Assembly: GCA_036351255.1 (NCBI GenBank)
Contig: JAZBOS010000091.1
Coordinates: forward strand, 1-35,064
Length of the DNA: 35,064 nucleotides
Direction: 5' to 3'
Origin: Bacteroides sp.
GTDB lineage: Bacteria > Bacteroidota > Bacteroidia > Bacteroidales > UBA7960
Position 1 is the first letter of the stretch. Each line of letters begins with the position of its first letter. The translations under genes and the position numbers were made by a program. Positions 25,267 to 34,292 of this stretch are shown one piece after another. Under the pieces are notes generated by a model that was not told the DNA's origin, ran no database searches, and saw nothing but the letters and a program-made list of their open reading frames with translations.

Positions 25267-27124
25267 GTGGGTTGTTTTCCAGCCACCGTTGCAGTACGAT
25301 CAAAGCCCAGACTCGCTGGTACAGGTATGTTTTTCCCTGCACATAAAATTCGTGAAGCAGTTTTTTCACCTCTTCGGGATTCAGGATTCCGGTCTTTTTA
25401 ATGGCCTCCTCCGAAAGATGCTCATCGGCCAGGAATTTCAGGTCGTTTTGGAGCCATTTCAGCAAGGGGATGGCAAAGCCCCATTTGGGCCTTTCAAACA
25501 GTTCTGAGGGAACATATTTCTTGAGCAGTTGCCGCATCAGCCATTTAGTCTGCCCGTTTTTTACCTTTAGCTTGTAGTCGAGGTTCAGGGCAAATTCCAC
25601 GATGCGGTAATCCAGCAGGGGTACCCTGGCCTCGAGGGCGTGGGCCATAGTGGCACGATCTACCTTGACCAGGAGGTCGTCGGGGAGGTAGTAATGCAGA
25701 TCGAACAGGGCCTGTTGTTCAGCAGGCCGCAGGCTGCGCAGCAGGCTGGGAAAGGTTTCCTGCATGGCCGGAAGGTCATCCACCTCAAGCAGCAGGTCTT
25801 CCACTTCATTGCCCGAGAAGAAGTACTGTTCCTGGCTGAAGATATGACTCTTAAAGTGCTCCATGTCGGGATAGCGGAACAGCATGGCGGCGCGTTTGCT
25901 CCGCAGGTTGCCTTTCTCAAGCAGCCCGGCTGCCGCGTTGCGCAAAAAGAGTGGATAGTTGCTCCCCAGTCTTTCGGCCCATTTGTAAGCGCCGTAACCC
26001 ATGAAAAGCTCATCGCCGCCATCCCCCGTCAGGATCATGGTGACCTGCTTTCGTGCCATATGGGCCACCAGCAGGGTGGGGATACCTGATGAATCGGCAA
26101 AGGGCTCGTCGTAGGTGTCGAAAAAGGTAGGCAGCCATTCAAGGGCTTCCTGCTCGGTCACGATAAACTCATTGTGGCGGGTGCCCAGGTGGGCTGCCAT
26201 GGTCCGGGCAAAGTCGGCCTCGTTGTATTTAGTCTCAGGAAAACCAATGGTAAAGGTGCTCAGGGGTTCCTGATTTTCCTGCTGAGCAATGGCGGTTACC
26301 AGGCTTGAGTCGATACCACCGCTGAGGAAAGCGCCGTAGGGGACGTCGGAAATTAAGCGATACCGAACCGAACTTTTGAGTAAATCTTCAAAACGTTCCA
26401 GGGCTTCGCCTTCATCAAAGATCACTGAGGATTCAATCTTTGCCGAAGGCTGCCACCACGGTGTGATGCTTATACCATCCTTGTCAACGGTGGCCAGATT
26501 TCCTGCAGGGAATTTTTTAACCTCATTAAAAATACTTATGGGCGAGGGGATATAACCCAGGTGCAGGAACAGGGCCACAGCCTGCCGGTTCAGGCTCAAC
26601 TTTTCCTTGATGTCCGAAACGGCCATCAGTCCCCTTAGCTCGGAGGCAAAGGCAAAATGTTCGCCATCGTAATAATAATAAAGAGGCTTAATGCCCATGC
26701 GGTCGCGGAAGAGGAATAGCTTGTGCGCCTGCCGGTCATAAATGGCAATGGCAAACATCCCGTTAAGACGCGAGGTAAAGGCTTTTCCCCACAAAGCGAA
26801 TGCTTGAATGATCACCTCAGAGTCGGAACTCGTTTTTAGGACAAAATCGGGTTGTTCTTTAACGATTTCTTCCAGGATCTCGCGGAAATTATAGATCTCA
26901 CCATTGTATACCATCACATAGCGGCCGCAATGCGAATACATGGGCTGATTGGCAGCCTTCGAAAGATCAATGATGCTAAGCCTACGGTGCCCTAATCCAA
27001 CAGAGTCTTCCAGAAACGAGCCTTCTGCATCTGGCCCCCGGTGGGCTACCGACCCGATCATTCGCCGCAAGTCTCCCTCTGACAGCCAACTCTTCCGTGA
27101 AAAGAATCCTACAATTCCGCACAT
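25247..27124 (-). CDS. asnB: Asparagine synthetase (glutamine-hydrolysing)
   Basis: The 625-residue product begins MCGIVGFFS, giving the N-terminal nucleophile Cys2 of class II glutamine amidotransferases. Glutaminase motifs follow (AHRGPD, LGHRRLSIIDLS, YNGEIYN, SDSEVI). The synthetase domain has the ATP-binding PP-loop SGGIDSSL at residues 268-275 and further conserved segments (LSTFTIGF, LTGDGGDELFMGY, ALEARVPLLDYRIVEFAL). Family reaction: ATP-dependent amidation of aspartate with glutamine nitrogen. Length is longer than E. coli AsnB (554) and typical of the AsnB subgroup found in Bacteroidota and in polysaccharide clusters. No sugar genes are near, so free asparagine synthesis is the simpler reading. 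It is transcribed alone, divergently from the TPR gene, with a TACTTTTG element 13 bases before its ATG. Confidence 0.92.
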   Translation of the reverse strand: MCGIVGFFSRKSWLSEGDLRRMIGSVAHRGPDAEGSFLEDSVGLGHRRLSIIDLSKAANQPMYSHCGRYVMVYNGEIYNFREILEEIVKEQPDFVLKTSSDSEVIIQAFALWGKAFTSRLNGMFAIAIYDRQAHKLFLFRDRMGIKPLYYYYDGEHFAFASELRGLMAVSDIKEKLSLNRQAVALFLHLGYIPSPISIFNEVKKFPAGNLATVDKDGISITPWWQPSAKIESSVIFDEGEALERFEDLLKSSVRYRLISDVPYGAFLSGGIDSSLVTAIAQQENQEPLSTFTIGFPETKYNEADFARTMAAHLGTRHNEFIVTEQEALEWLPTFFDTYDEPFADSSGIPTLLVAHMARKQVTMILTGDGGDELFMGYGAYKWAERLGSNYPLFLRNAAAGLLEKGNLRSKRAAMLFRYPDMEHFKSHIFSQEQYFFSGNEVEDLLLEVDDLPAMQETFPSLLRSLRPAEQQALFDLHYYLPDDLLVKVDRATMAHALEARVPLLDYRIVEFALNLDYKLKVKNGQTKWLMRQLLKKYVPSELFERPKWGFAIPLLKWLQNDLKFLADEHLSEEAIKKTGILNPEEVKKLLHEFYVQGKTYLYQRVWALIVLQRWLENNPLKKNLT

Positions 27125-27137
27125 ATCCCTTTTTCTT

Positions 27138-27145
27138 CAAAAGTA
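27138..27145 (-). promoter_or_regulatory. Promoter -7 element of asnB
   Basis: The minus strand reads TACTTTTG, a full match to TAnnTTTG, 13 bases before the asnB ATG, so the leader would be only a few bases long. No -33 TTG was seen. Confidence 0.45.
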
Positions 27146-27294
27146 ACAAAATCCCGCTTGCCATTGCTTCGGGGAAATTGAATCCTTTCCTCTTTTTTAA
27201 ATTTCTCCTTATTTTTTTTCCTTTTCAATAGGTTGATTATATTTGAACCGGTCAAACCTGGTTTCTCCCATGCGTTTTTTTGCGGGAATATGCA

Positions 27295-27326
27295 TTGACT
27301 CTGTCCAAATTGTTTTGTATTTTTAT
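27295..27326 (+). promoter_or_regulatory. Promoter of the TPR protein gene
   Basis: TTG (27295-27297), 21 bases, then TATTTTTA (27319-27326), a 7-of-8 match to TAnnTTTG. The start predicted from it is about 27333, downstream of the first in-frame ATG (27330), which supports the start at 27351. Confidence 0.4.
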
Positions 27327-27350
27327 TAGATGATACGTATTCAGCCTGAA

Positions 27351-28109
27351 ATGAACAAAACCAACCCACAAGAACAGAACAGTTTTCTGGAAAAGGCCTG
27401 GCAAAAGTTCTTCAAAAAAGATTTTGAAGGCTCTGGTGAGATGTTTTCAGATTTGCTTGATAAAGAACCCGAGAATATCGAAGCGCTCTATGGAAGGGCA
27501 TGCTGCCTTTTCCGGTCAGATGATTTCGAGGCCTCACTAAAAGATTTGGCCTCCATGAACAAACTCGACAGCAAGGATCACCGGGCTTATCATGTCAGGG
27601 GTTTACTGCGCGGCGCCGAGGAAAAGTATAAGGATGCCGTAAAAGACCTGGAGAAGGCCATCAGCTTGACAGAAGAAAATCTGGAAGCCTGGTTGGATTT
27701 GGGCGGGGTTTACCTGTTGATGAAAGATTACGATGAAGCCCTGAGGGCCTTTGAGAAGGCTATTGATATTGATAAATCATGTCCTGAAGGTTGGACTGGG
27801 AAAGGCATGGTGGCCTTGATGCGAAAAGAGTATAAGAAAGCCATCGAGTTCCTGAGTACAGCCATTAAACTCGACCCCAAAAACCTGAATGCCATTTTGG
27901 CGCGCGCTGACGCCTACCTCGAATCCAACAAGCGCGAAGAAGGTCTGCGCGATGTAAAGAAAGCTTCCTCCATTAAGTCTGAAATATTTAAGCCATCCCC
28001 CGAAGATGGGGACGAGATGGAAGATGACGACAAGGACGACTACGATCGCGACGAAGACGACGATATTGACGAGGATGCTGAGTTGGAAGATGTGAAACTC
28101 GACGATTGA
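27351..28109 (+). CDS. TPR-repeat protein with highly acidic C-terminal tail
   Basis: The 252-residue product has five to six tetratricopeptide repeats (about residues 10-205: ALYGRACCLFRSDDFEASL, AYHVRGLLRGAEEKYKDAV, AWLDLGGVYLLMKDYDEAL, GWTGKGMVALMRKEYKKAI, AILARADAYLESNKREEGL) and then a tail of about 40 residues made almost entirely of Asp and Glu. ATG 27351 is preferred over ATG 27330 because of the promoter position. No signal peptide is seen, so it is probably cytoplasmic. TPR proteins mediate protein-protein contacts; the partner is unknown. The acidic tail could bind a basic protein or calcium, which is speculation. It is upstream of and in the same direction as the S9 peptidase, but that gene has its own promoter-like sequence. 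Confidence 0.85.
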   Translation: MNKTNPQEQNSFLEKAWQKFFKKDFEGSGEMFSDLLDKEPENIEALYGRACCLFRSDDFEASLKDLASMNKLDSKDHRAYHVRGLLRGAEEKYKDAVKDLEKAISLTEENLEAWLDLGGVYLLMKDYDEALRAFEKAIDIDKSCPEGWTGKGMVALMRKEYKKAIEFLSTAIKLDPKNLNAILARADAYLESNKREEGLRDVKKASSIKSEIFKPSPEDGDEMEDDDKDDYDRDEDDDIDEDAELEDVKLDD

Positions 28110-28130
28110 CCCGCGTTAGCTTTTCATTTA

Positions 28131-28162
28131 TTGCTGCCGTTTTCATGATTTTTTTATATTTT
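28131..28162 (+). promoter_or_regulatory. Promoter of the S9 peptidase/AbgT operon
   Basis: TTG (28131-28133), 21 bases, then TATATTTT (28155-28162), 7 of 8 matches to TAnnTTTG, with the same TTG-N21 spacing as the TPR promoter. It lies 34 bases before the ATG. Confidence 0.4.
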
Positions 28163-28196
28163 AGGGCCCGATTTTTAACCCTAAAAAACTACAACC

Positions 28197-31019
28197 ATGA
28201 AATTTCGGGCAAGTATAATCTTGTTTTTTGCTTTGTCATTCGTTTTCCTTGCTTCTGCACAGGAGAAAAAACGGCTTTCTCACGATGATTATGCCATTTG
28301 GAATACCATTTCGGGCCAGCAGCTCTCGCCCGACGGACAATGGCTGGTCTATGAGGTGAACCCCCAGGACGGTGATGGTACACTGGTGATCTACCACTTT
28401 GGAAGTGGAGAAGAAGTTCGTGTGCCCCGCGGCTACCGGGCTTCCGTCTCTCCAGCAAATGGCTATGTCGCTTTTTATATCAAGCCTCAGCAAGCCGTGG
28501 TGCGGCAGGCCAAGGTTGATAAAAAGAAAAAAGAGGAAATGCCCTCCGATTCCCTGGGTATCTTCAGGTTCTCCGATCGCTCCCTTGAGAAGTTTGCCGG
28601 CCCGGTGACTTTCGCACTGCCCGAAGAACCATCTGACTGGATGGTATATCATATTGACAATACCGCCGGTGAAAACAACCGGAGAAGGAGCACTGAACCT
28701 GAGCCTGAGGACCAGGATCCTCCGGCAGACTCACTGGAAGTAAAGGAACCCCCCAAGACCAAGAACCTCTTTGTATTCAATCCGCTTGACGGGACCCTTC
28801 ATCAAATCAATGACATCGGCGAATACCTGATCTCCCCCCAGGGGAATCTTGTAGCAGGGGTTGCTGAGATCAACCAGGGTGATACCTTGAAGCAAAAGAA
28901 GGTGGTCGTATTCGAAACCCAGTCTCAGCTTGAGAACGTTATAGATGAACGTGAAGGGGAGATCAGGGAGTTGAATGTAGATTTTGCCGGTTCCCAGCTT
29001 GCCTGGCTTCACAGCACCGATACTGGTGATGCTAAAGTCTATGGCTTGTGGCTCTGGGAGCAAAGACGTAACCGACTTGAAGAAATTATCGACCGCGACA
29101 CCCAGGGCATGCCCGCCGATTATAGTCCCAATGAAAACCGCAAGCCCTATTTCTCTAAAAATGGCCAGCGACTTTTCCTGGGCACTGCCCCCGCTCCTGT
29201 TACTGAAGAGAAAGACACCCTCCTCCCCGAAGAACGCTATTCCCTTGACCTCTGGCACTGGCAAGAACCGGTGCTCCATACGCAGCAGCTTTCCAGCCTT
29301 CGTCGCGATCGCAACCGCAACTATCTGGCAGTGTATCATATACGCCAGCAAAAATTTGTCCAGCTTGCCGATGAGGATATGCCCGATCTCATGCTTGACC
29401 GTGATAACGATCTGACCCACGGACTTGGTTCCTCCAGCTTGCCTTATGAAATTGAATCCAGCTGGGCAGGCTCAGCATCCCGTGACCTTTACCTGGTGAA
29501 CCTTTTGGATGGCAGCCGCAAACTTATCATGGAAGGTCTGCGGTCAAGGCCTATGCTTTCACCTGCAGGGAAATATGTTACCTGGTTTGATGGAGGGGTG
29601 CGGCAATGGATGGTTTATGACATTGATAAGGGCACCACTTCAAGCCTTACGGCCAGTATTCCGTTTGCATTCCACGATGAAGATCATGATATGCCGGCTG
29701 AAGCCGGCCCCTATGGCTTCAGCGGATGGACCGAAAACGATGACTTTATTCTGATCAATGACCGCTTCGATATCTGGAAAATAGACCCGGCGGGAAGGAA
29801 GAATCCTGAAAACCTTACCCAGGGCTACGGTCGTGAAAATGAAATTCGTTTCCGCATTCAGAACCTTAATCCGGATGAGTACTTCTTCCGGCTGGATGAT
29901 CGCCTGATTTTTGAAGGCTTTGATGTTGTTGATAAGCAGGATGGCTTCTTTGCTCTGGAAAACGGCCAGCTCACCACCCTGAAGTTTGAAGATGCTGCTT
30001 TCAGCCAGCTTCAGAAGGCCAAAAATGCCGAACGTTATATCTGGCGCCGCTCCACCTTCAATGAATACAGCAATCTATGGACAGGCGATGCCAACCTTAG
30101 CAGTGAAGTACGCATCTCCGATGCCAACCCCCAGCAGGATGGCTATTACTGGGGCAGCGTTCAACTGGTCGACTGGCTTGATTTCGATCACCAGAAGCTC
30201 CAGGGCCTGCTTTACCTGCCGGAGGACTTCGATCCCAACAAGAAATATCCCTTACTTGTTTATTTTTACGAAAAGTCGTCCGACGGCCTGCACTCGCATA
30301 TCATTCCTGCCCCCAGCCGTTCCACCATTAACCGGCCATACTGCACCAGCAACGGGTATGTGATCTTTATCCCCGACATCACTTACAAAGATGGCTTCCC
30401 TGGCGAGAGTGCCTATAATGCCATCATGAGCGGAACCCTGGCAATGCTTGAACGCTACCCCTTTATTGACCGGGAGAACATGGGACTTCAGGGCCAAAGC
30501 TGGGGTGGCTACCAGATCGCTTACCTGGTGACACGAACCAACCTGTTTAAGGCGGCCATGGCTGGAGCGCCCGTCAGCAATATGATCAGCGCCTATGGCG
30601 GCATCCGCTGGGAAAGTGGCCGAAGCAGGCAATTCCAGTATGAACAAACCCAGAGCCGCATCGGGGGTACCCCTTGGGAGAAGCCTTTCCGCTACATCGA
30701 GAATTCCCCGGTGTTTTTTGCCGATAAGATTGAGACTCCCTTATTGATTATGGCCAACGACACCGATGGTGCCGTTCCATGGTATCAGGGGATTGAGTTC
30801 TTCATGGCCCTGCGCAGGCTGTCGAAACCCGCCTGGTTGCTGGTTTATAACGATGAAGCGCATAACCTGACCAAATGGCCCAACCGCATGGATCTCTCCG
30901 TCAGGATGTATCAGTTCTTCGATCATTTTCTGAAAGGAGCCCCCGCACCCATTTGGCTGCAAGAGGGTATTCCGGCCATTGAGAAAGGCAAAAACCACGG
31001 CTACGACCTGGTTGATTAA
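28197..31019 (+). CDS. Secreted S9-family (prolyl oligopeptidase-type) serine peptidase
   Basis: The 940-residue product has a signal peptide (residues 1-22, ending FLASAQ), a beta-propeller-like N-terminal region (about 30-620) and an alpha/beta-hydrolase catalytic domain (about 660-930). The nucleophile motif GQSWGGYQ places Ser768; Asp857 in NDTDGAVP and His889 in DEAHNL complete the expected Ser-Asp-His triad. Family knowledge: S9 peptidases cleave short peptides, often after proline (or act as dipeptidyl/acylaminoacyl peptidases). The subfamily cannot be fixed, and the propeller carries an inserted Pro/Glu-rich stretch (about residues 160-190). Length is at the long end of the family. 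Location is probably periplasmic, since no T9SS tail or lipobox is present. The AbgT transporter gene follows after 32 bases, suggesting that peptidase and importer act together. Confidence 0.92.
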   Translation: MKFRASIILFFALSFVFLASAQEKKRLSHDDYAIWNTISGQQLSPDGQWLVYEVNPQDGDGTLVIYHFGSGEEVRVPRGYRASVSPANGYVAFYIKPQQAVVRQAKVDKKKKEEMPSDSLGIFRFSDRSLEKFAGPVTFALPEEPSDWMVYHIDNTAGENNRRRSTEPEPEDQDPPADSLEVKEPPKTKNLFVFNPLDGTLHQINDIGEYLISPQGNLVAGVAEINQGDTLKQKKVVVFETQSQLENVIDEREGEIRELNVDFAGSQLAWLHSTDTGDAKVYGLWLWEQRRNRLEEIIDRDTQGMPADYSPNENRKPYFSKNGQRLFLGTAPAPVTEEKDTLLPEERYSLDLWHWQEPVLHTQQLSSLRRDRNRNYLAVYHIRQQKFVQLADEDMPDLMLDRDNDLTHGLGSSSLPYEIESSWAGSASRDLYLVNLLDGSRKLIMEGLRSRPMLSPAGKYVTWFDGGVRQWMVYDIDKGTTSSLTASIPFAFHDEDHDMPAEAGPYGFSGWTENDDFILINDRFDIWKIDPAGRKNPENLTQGYGRENEIRFRIQNLNPDEYFFRLDDRLIFEGFDVVDKQDGFFALENGQLTTLKFEDAAFSQLQKAKNAERYIWRRSTFNEYSNLWTGDANLSSEVRISDANPQQDGYYWGSVQLVDWLDFDHQKLQGLLYLPEDFDPNKKYPLLVYFYEKSSDGLHSHIIPAPSRSTINRPYCTSNGYVIFIPDITYKDGFPGESAYNAIMSGTLAMLERYPFIDRENMGLQGQSWGGYQIAYLVTRTNLFKAAMAGAPVSNMISAYGGIRWESGRSRQFQYEQTQSRIGGTPWEKPFRYIENSPVFFADKIETPLLIMANDTDGAVPWYQGIEFFMALRRLSKPAWLLVYNDEAHNLTKWPNRMDLSVRMYQFFDHFLKGAPAPIWLQEGIPAIEKGKNHGYDLVD

Positions 31020-31051
31020 AGACGTTTTTGTAAGTCCAAAAACCAAGAAAT

Positions 31052-32569
31052 ATGACCAAGAAGAAAAGCAAATTCTCCGGATTTCTCGGATTCGTGGAGA
31101 AAGCAGGCAACGCCCTGCCGCACCCTGCCAGTTTGTTTGCCCTCCTGGCCATTTCTGCCCTGCTCCTCTCATTGATTGGCCACTGGCTTGATTGGACGGC
31201 CATTCACCCTGCCACCGGCGAAGAGATCAAGGCAGTTAACCTGCTTTCCAAAGAAGGAATACACCGCATTATTCTGGAGATGGTGGATAACTATACCGGA
31301 TTCGCTCCTCTTGGCATTGTGATGGTAGCCTTACTTGGAATTGGTATTGCAGAAAGCAGCGGATTAATTAGTGCGGCCATTCGATTGATGGTGCTCAAAT
31401 CCCCTGCCAAGCTGCTTACCTTTGTAGTGGTTTTTGCCGGGATTCTTTCTAATATTGCTTCCGACTTGGGATATGTGTTGATTATTCCCCTGGGGGGCAT
31501 CATCTTTCATTCAGTGGGAAGACACCCCATTGCAGGCATGGCTGCAGCTTTTGCAGGTGTTTCGGGGGGGTTCAGCGCGAATCTCTTTATCGGTACCATT
31601 GATCCCTTGCTTGCAGGCCTTTCCACCGAGGCGGCACGTATCCTCGATGACACCTATTATGTGCTGCCTACAGCCAACTATTATTTCATGGTGGCTTCCA
31701 CCTTTATCATCGCCCTTTCGGGAACCTGGGTTACTGAACGCTTTGTAGAACCTCGTCTGGGAACCTACCAGGGAGAGGTGAAGGCGGAAGTCCTCCAGCC
31801 GCTGGAACTCAAAGAACGTAAGGCTCTGAACTGGGTATTGATCGTGATGGGTGTCTGGGTGGCCCTGGTGCTTATTGGCCTTTTACCTGAGAATGGATTC
31901 CTGCGCGGACCCGAAAACTCAATGCTTCGCTCCCCGCTTTTAAAGGGGTTTATTGGCTTTCTTTTTATCTTTGCAGGGTCCATGGGTGTGGTCTATGGTT
32001 TTATCACCGGCAAGTTTAAATCGGATGCCGATGTGGTCAAGGGGATGGTCGACAGTTTCAAAACCCTGGCTGCCTTTATGGTGCTGGTGTTTTTTGCGGC
32101 CCAGTTTGTAGCTTATTTCAAGTGGAGTAACCTGGGCCTTTTGATTGCGGTTAAGGGAGCTGCAGTACTGCAGGAAATGCACCTGGGCCTGATCCCCCTG
32201 CTGTTGTTATTTATCCTGCTGTCAGGCTTTATCAACATGTTCATGGGCAGCGCCTCAGCAAAATGGGCTATCCTGGGACCTGTGTTTATTCCAATGTTTA
32301 TGCTCCTGGGTTATTCCCCCGAATTGTCACAGGCGGTTTACCGTATTGGTGACAGCGTCACCAATATCATCTCGCCCATGATGAGCTTCTTCGCACTGAT
32401 CATCGTGTACTTTGAGAAATACGACAAGAAAGCCGGTATCGGTACCCTTATATCAACGATGCTGCCATACACCATAGCTTTTACCATCCTGTGGTCATTG
32501 CTGCTGATCGGTTGGGTGCTCCTGGATCTTCCTCTGGGTCCTGGCGCTGGCTTGCATTATCCTGGCTAA
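31052..32569 (+). CDS. AbgT-family transporter
   Basis: The 505-residue inner-membrane protein has about 11-13 hydrophobic segments and the AbgT-family layout. An N-terminal GFVEKAGNALPHPASLFALL segment is followed by a loop with NLLSKEGIHRIILEMVDNYTGFAPLGIVMVALLGIGIAE (read as NLLSKEGIHRI then NYTGFAPLG then GIGIAES). Further conserved segments are SNIASDLGYVLIIPLG, AGVSGGFSANLFIG and GDSVTNIISPMMSFF. E. coli AbgT imports p-aminobenzoyl-glutamate; other members (MtrF, YdaH) act as proton-driven exporters of sulphonamides, so substrate and direction are open. It lies 32 bases after the S9 peptidase gene and ends 9 bases from the converging next gene, with no terminator hairpin seen between. 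Confidence 0.92.
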   Translation: MTKKKSKFSGFLGFVEKAGNALPHPASLFALLAISALLLSLIGHWLDWTAIHPATGEEIKAVNLLSKEGIHRIILEMVDNYTGFAPLGIVMVALLGIGIAESSGLISAAIRLMVLKSPAKLLTFVVVFAGILSNIASDLGYVLIIPLGGIIFHSVGRHPIAGMAAAFAGVSGGFSANLFIGTIDPLLAGLSTEAARILDDTYYVLPTANYYFMVASTFIIALSGTWVTERFVEPRLGTYQGEVKAEVLQPLELKERKALNWVLIVMGVWVALVLIGLLPENGFLRGPENSMLRSPLLKGFIGFLFIFAGSMGVVYGFITGKFKSDADVVKGMVDSFKTLAAFMVLVFFAAQFVAYFKWSNLGLLIAVKGAAVLQEMHLGLIPLLLLFILLSGFINMFMGSASAKWAILGPVFIPMFMLLGYSPELSQAVYRIGDSVTNIISPMMSFFALIIVYFEKYDKKAGIGTLISTMLPYTIAFTILWSLLLIGWVLLDLPLGPGAGLHYPG

Positions 32570-32578
32570 GCCCTGCCC

Positions 32579-33004
32579 TTAATGGGTATCGAATTTTCTG
32601 GTCAGTGTCTTGATGTATTCCCGCCTGCGAAACCGGAGGGCACTCCAGTCTTCGTCAATGGCAACCTGGCTGACACCGACCAGATCATACTTTTTCATGA
32701 TCTCCCAGCCAGTATCACGGTTGAAGTCACAGGTGTATTTCTTTGAACTACCCTTGGGATAACACATCCAGCAAACCGCATCGCCCTTAAGCAAGGGAGC
32801 GATCTGGGGCGTCAAATGGTCGATTTCTTCCTTTTTGGTGAGAAATACCACGAAATAATCCATCTCGCGGACATCATCCAGTTGCCGGTATACATTTGCC
32901 TGTTCCGAAAAACTTTTTATCTGTGGTTCAAATGAGGCCGGTGCCTTCAGCACAAATACCTCCGGTTGGCCTTTGTATTGCAATTTCTTTAAAATGGGAT
33001 CCAT
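32579..33004 (-). CDS. DUF3052-like small cytoplasmic protein
   Basis: The 141-residue product starts at ATG 33004 (MDPILKKLQYKGQ); the frame is open further upstream to 33073 but that part overlaps the end of the preceding gene. The layout is a short N-terminal K-Q-P-E-V-F-V-L strand, a central YFVVFLTKKEEIDHLTPQIAPLL helix-strand unit, a strand ending in CWMCYPKGSSKKY, and a C-terminal DLVGVSQVAIDEDWSALRF segment. The combination of a predicted rigid WLxxPK-like strand with a terminal DWSxxRF motif resembles DUF3052-type proteins of unknown function. It is last in a three-gene minus-strand operon, 17 bases after the DUF418 gene. Confidence 0.75.
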   Translation of the reverse strand: MDPILKKLQYKGQPEVFVLKAPASFEPQIKSFSEQANVYRQLDDVREMDYFVVFLTKKEEIDHLTPQIAPLLKGDAVCWMCYPKGSSKKYTCDFNRDTGWEIMKKYDLVGVSQVAIDEDWSALRFRRREYIKTLTRKFDTH

Positions 33005-33021
33005 TTCTGTTTGGTCTTGGA

Positions 33022-34260
33022 TTATTTTCTGATGGGCTGTATTTTTCCGTAGGTCAGGCTTCGCCACAGCCATTCAAAGGGCCCGAAATGGAAATGCTTG
33101 AGCCAAACATAGCTGAACGGAATCTGCAGGGCAAAGATCAGCAGGGCCAGCCCAATACCATGCAAACTGTTTAACTTGCCCATTAGCCCGAAACCATAGG
33201 CGTAAAACAAAGTGGTGCAGATGATGGATTGCAGCAAATAGTTGGTCAAAGCCATCCTGCCAACGGGTGCCAGCCAGTAGCTGAAAGTCTTTAGATTTCC
33301 CTTGCTTACCAGGATGACCACCATTGACAGATAAAATATTCCGAGGGAAACTCCTCCGAAAGCCATTGCCAAGAGGTTAAGCACCTGGTATATGTCCATT
33401 TGGCTGGTACTCATGTTCATATAGGTAAACACAAAAAGGAGGCTCATGGGGAAGCCGATGCCAGCACCCCAGGCTGCTGTTTTGCGGAAGAAGGGGAGAT
33501 GAGCCCCCGGATCGCGCATCAGTTCCTGTCGTGCCGCCAGGTGCCCCAACAGGAACATGGCCAGCACCACCGGGTAAAAGAACAAAACACCCGGTAAAAG
33601 AACCTGATATTCGTACAGTCGCATCCTCACCATTTCTCTGTAGCTGCCCTCGGTGTAAGCCGAAAAAGCCTTGTCTGCAATGCCCTGAAAAACGCCAGCG
33701 CTGCCTTCTAAATTGGCCTCCATGGCCTGGGCTGCCTCCGGTATTTTAAGCATAAGACTGACCAAGAGGGTAAAAAGGGCCGTAATCAGCGTAGGGATAA
33801 TCATCAGCCATACCGTCCATTTCAAAAGACCCTTATCAGAAACCTTGCGAAATGCCAGCAGGAGAAACCCGAAGAGGGCATAGAACACCAGGATATCGCC
33901 CGGCCAGAGTAACACTACATGCAGGATGCCAAAAATCAGGAGGAAAAACATCCGGCGTCGGTACAAGGGCAGAATGCTGCTGCCTTCAGCGGTGCTTTTG
34001 TGCATGAACAGGTAAGACCCGTAACCAAATAGAAGTGAAAACAGCACATAAAACTTGCCCTCGAAAAAGAATTTGATAAAAATGACCGAAAGACGGTCGG
34101 CCAAGGGAGCGCTTTCCTGGAAGCCCAGGAGCATGTGGCTCATGGGTTTGATGAAAAGCTGCATGTTGACCATCAGGATGCCAAAGATGGCCAGCCCGCG
34201 CAAAACATCAAGCAGAACGATCCGCTCCTTTAATGGAACAGGTGTGGCAATGGTTTTCAT
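33022..34260 (-). CDS. DUF418/YeiB-family membrane protein
   Basis: The 412-residue product begins with a short cytoplasmic tail (MKTIATPVPLKERIVLLDVLRG) leading to the family motif DVLRGLAIFGILMVN. About nine or ten hydrophobic segments follow. The C-terminal DUF418 hallmark is present: FSYWLAPVGRMALTNYLLQSIICT, then YGFGLMGKL and PFSYVWLKHFHFGPFEWLWRSLTYGK (read as consecutive motifs). ATG 34260 is chosen because the DUF418 motif then starts near residue 15, as in relatives. Function is unknown for the family; it is related to acyltransferase-3/OpgC-type membrane proteins. It lies 32 bases after the alpha/beta hydrolase gene and 17 before the DUF3052-like gene, so the three are likely cotranscribed. 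Confidence 0.88.
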   Translation of the reverse strand: MKTIATPVPLKERIVLLDVLRGLAIFGILMVNMQLFIKPMSHMLLGFQESAPLADRLSVIFIKFFFEGKFYVLFSLLFGYGSYLFMHKSTAEGSSILPLYRRRMFFLLIFGILHVVLLWPGDILVFYALFGFLLLAFRKVSDKGLLKWTVWLMIIPTLITALFTLLVSLMLKIPEAAQAMEANLEGSAGVFQGIADKAFSAYTEGSYREMVRMRLYEYQVLLPGVLFFYPVVLAMFLLGHLAARQELMRDPGAHLPFFRKTAAWGAGIGFPMSLLFVFTYMNMSTSQMDIYQVLNLLAMAFGGVSLGIFYLSMVVILVSKGNLKTFSYWLAPVGRMALTNYLLQSIICTTLFYAYGFGLMGKLNSLHGIGLALLIFALQIPFSYVWLKHFHFGPFEWLWRSLTYGKIQPIRK

Positions 34261-34292
34261 GGTGAATGTTTTTGAGGTTATTGCTTGGCTAT

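Noticed and set aside
27330..27350. Earlier ATG for the TPR gene
   Set aside because: It would lie at or before the predicted transcription start given the TTG-N21-TATTTTTA promoter; the ATG at 27351 is preferred, though only mapping can settle it.
32570..32578. Terminator between the converging AbgT and DUF3052-like genes
   Set aside because: The gap is 9 bases and no hairpin with a T run is visible on either side.
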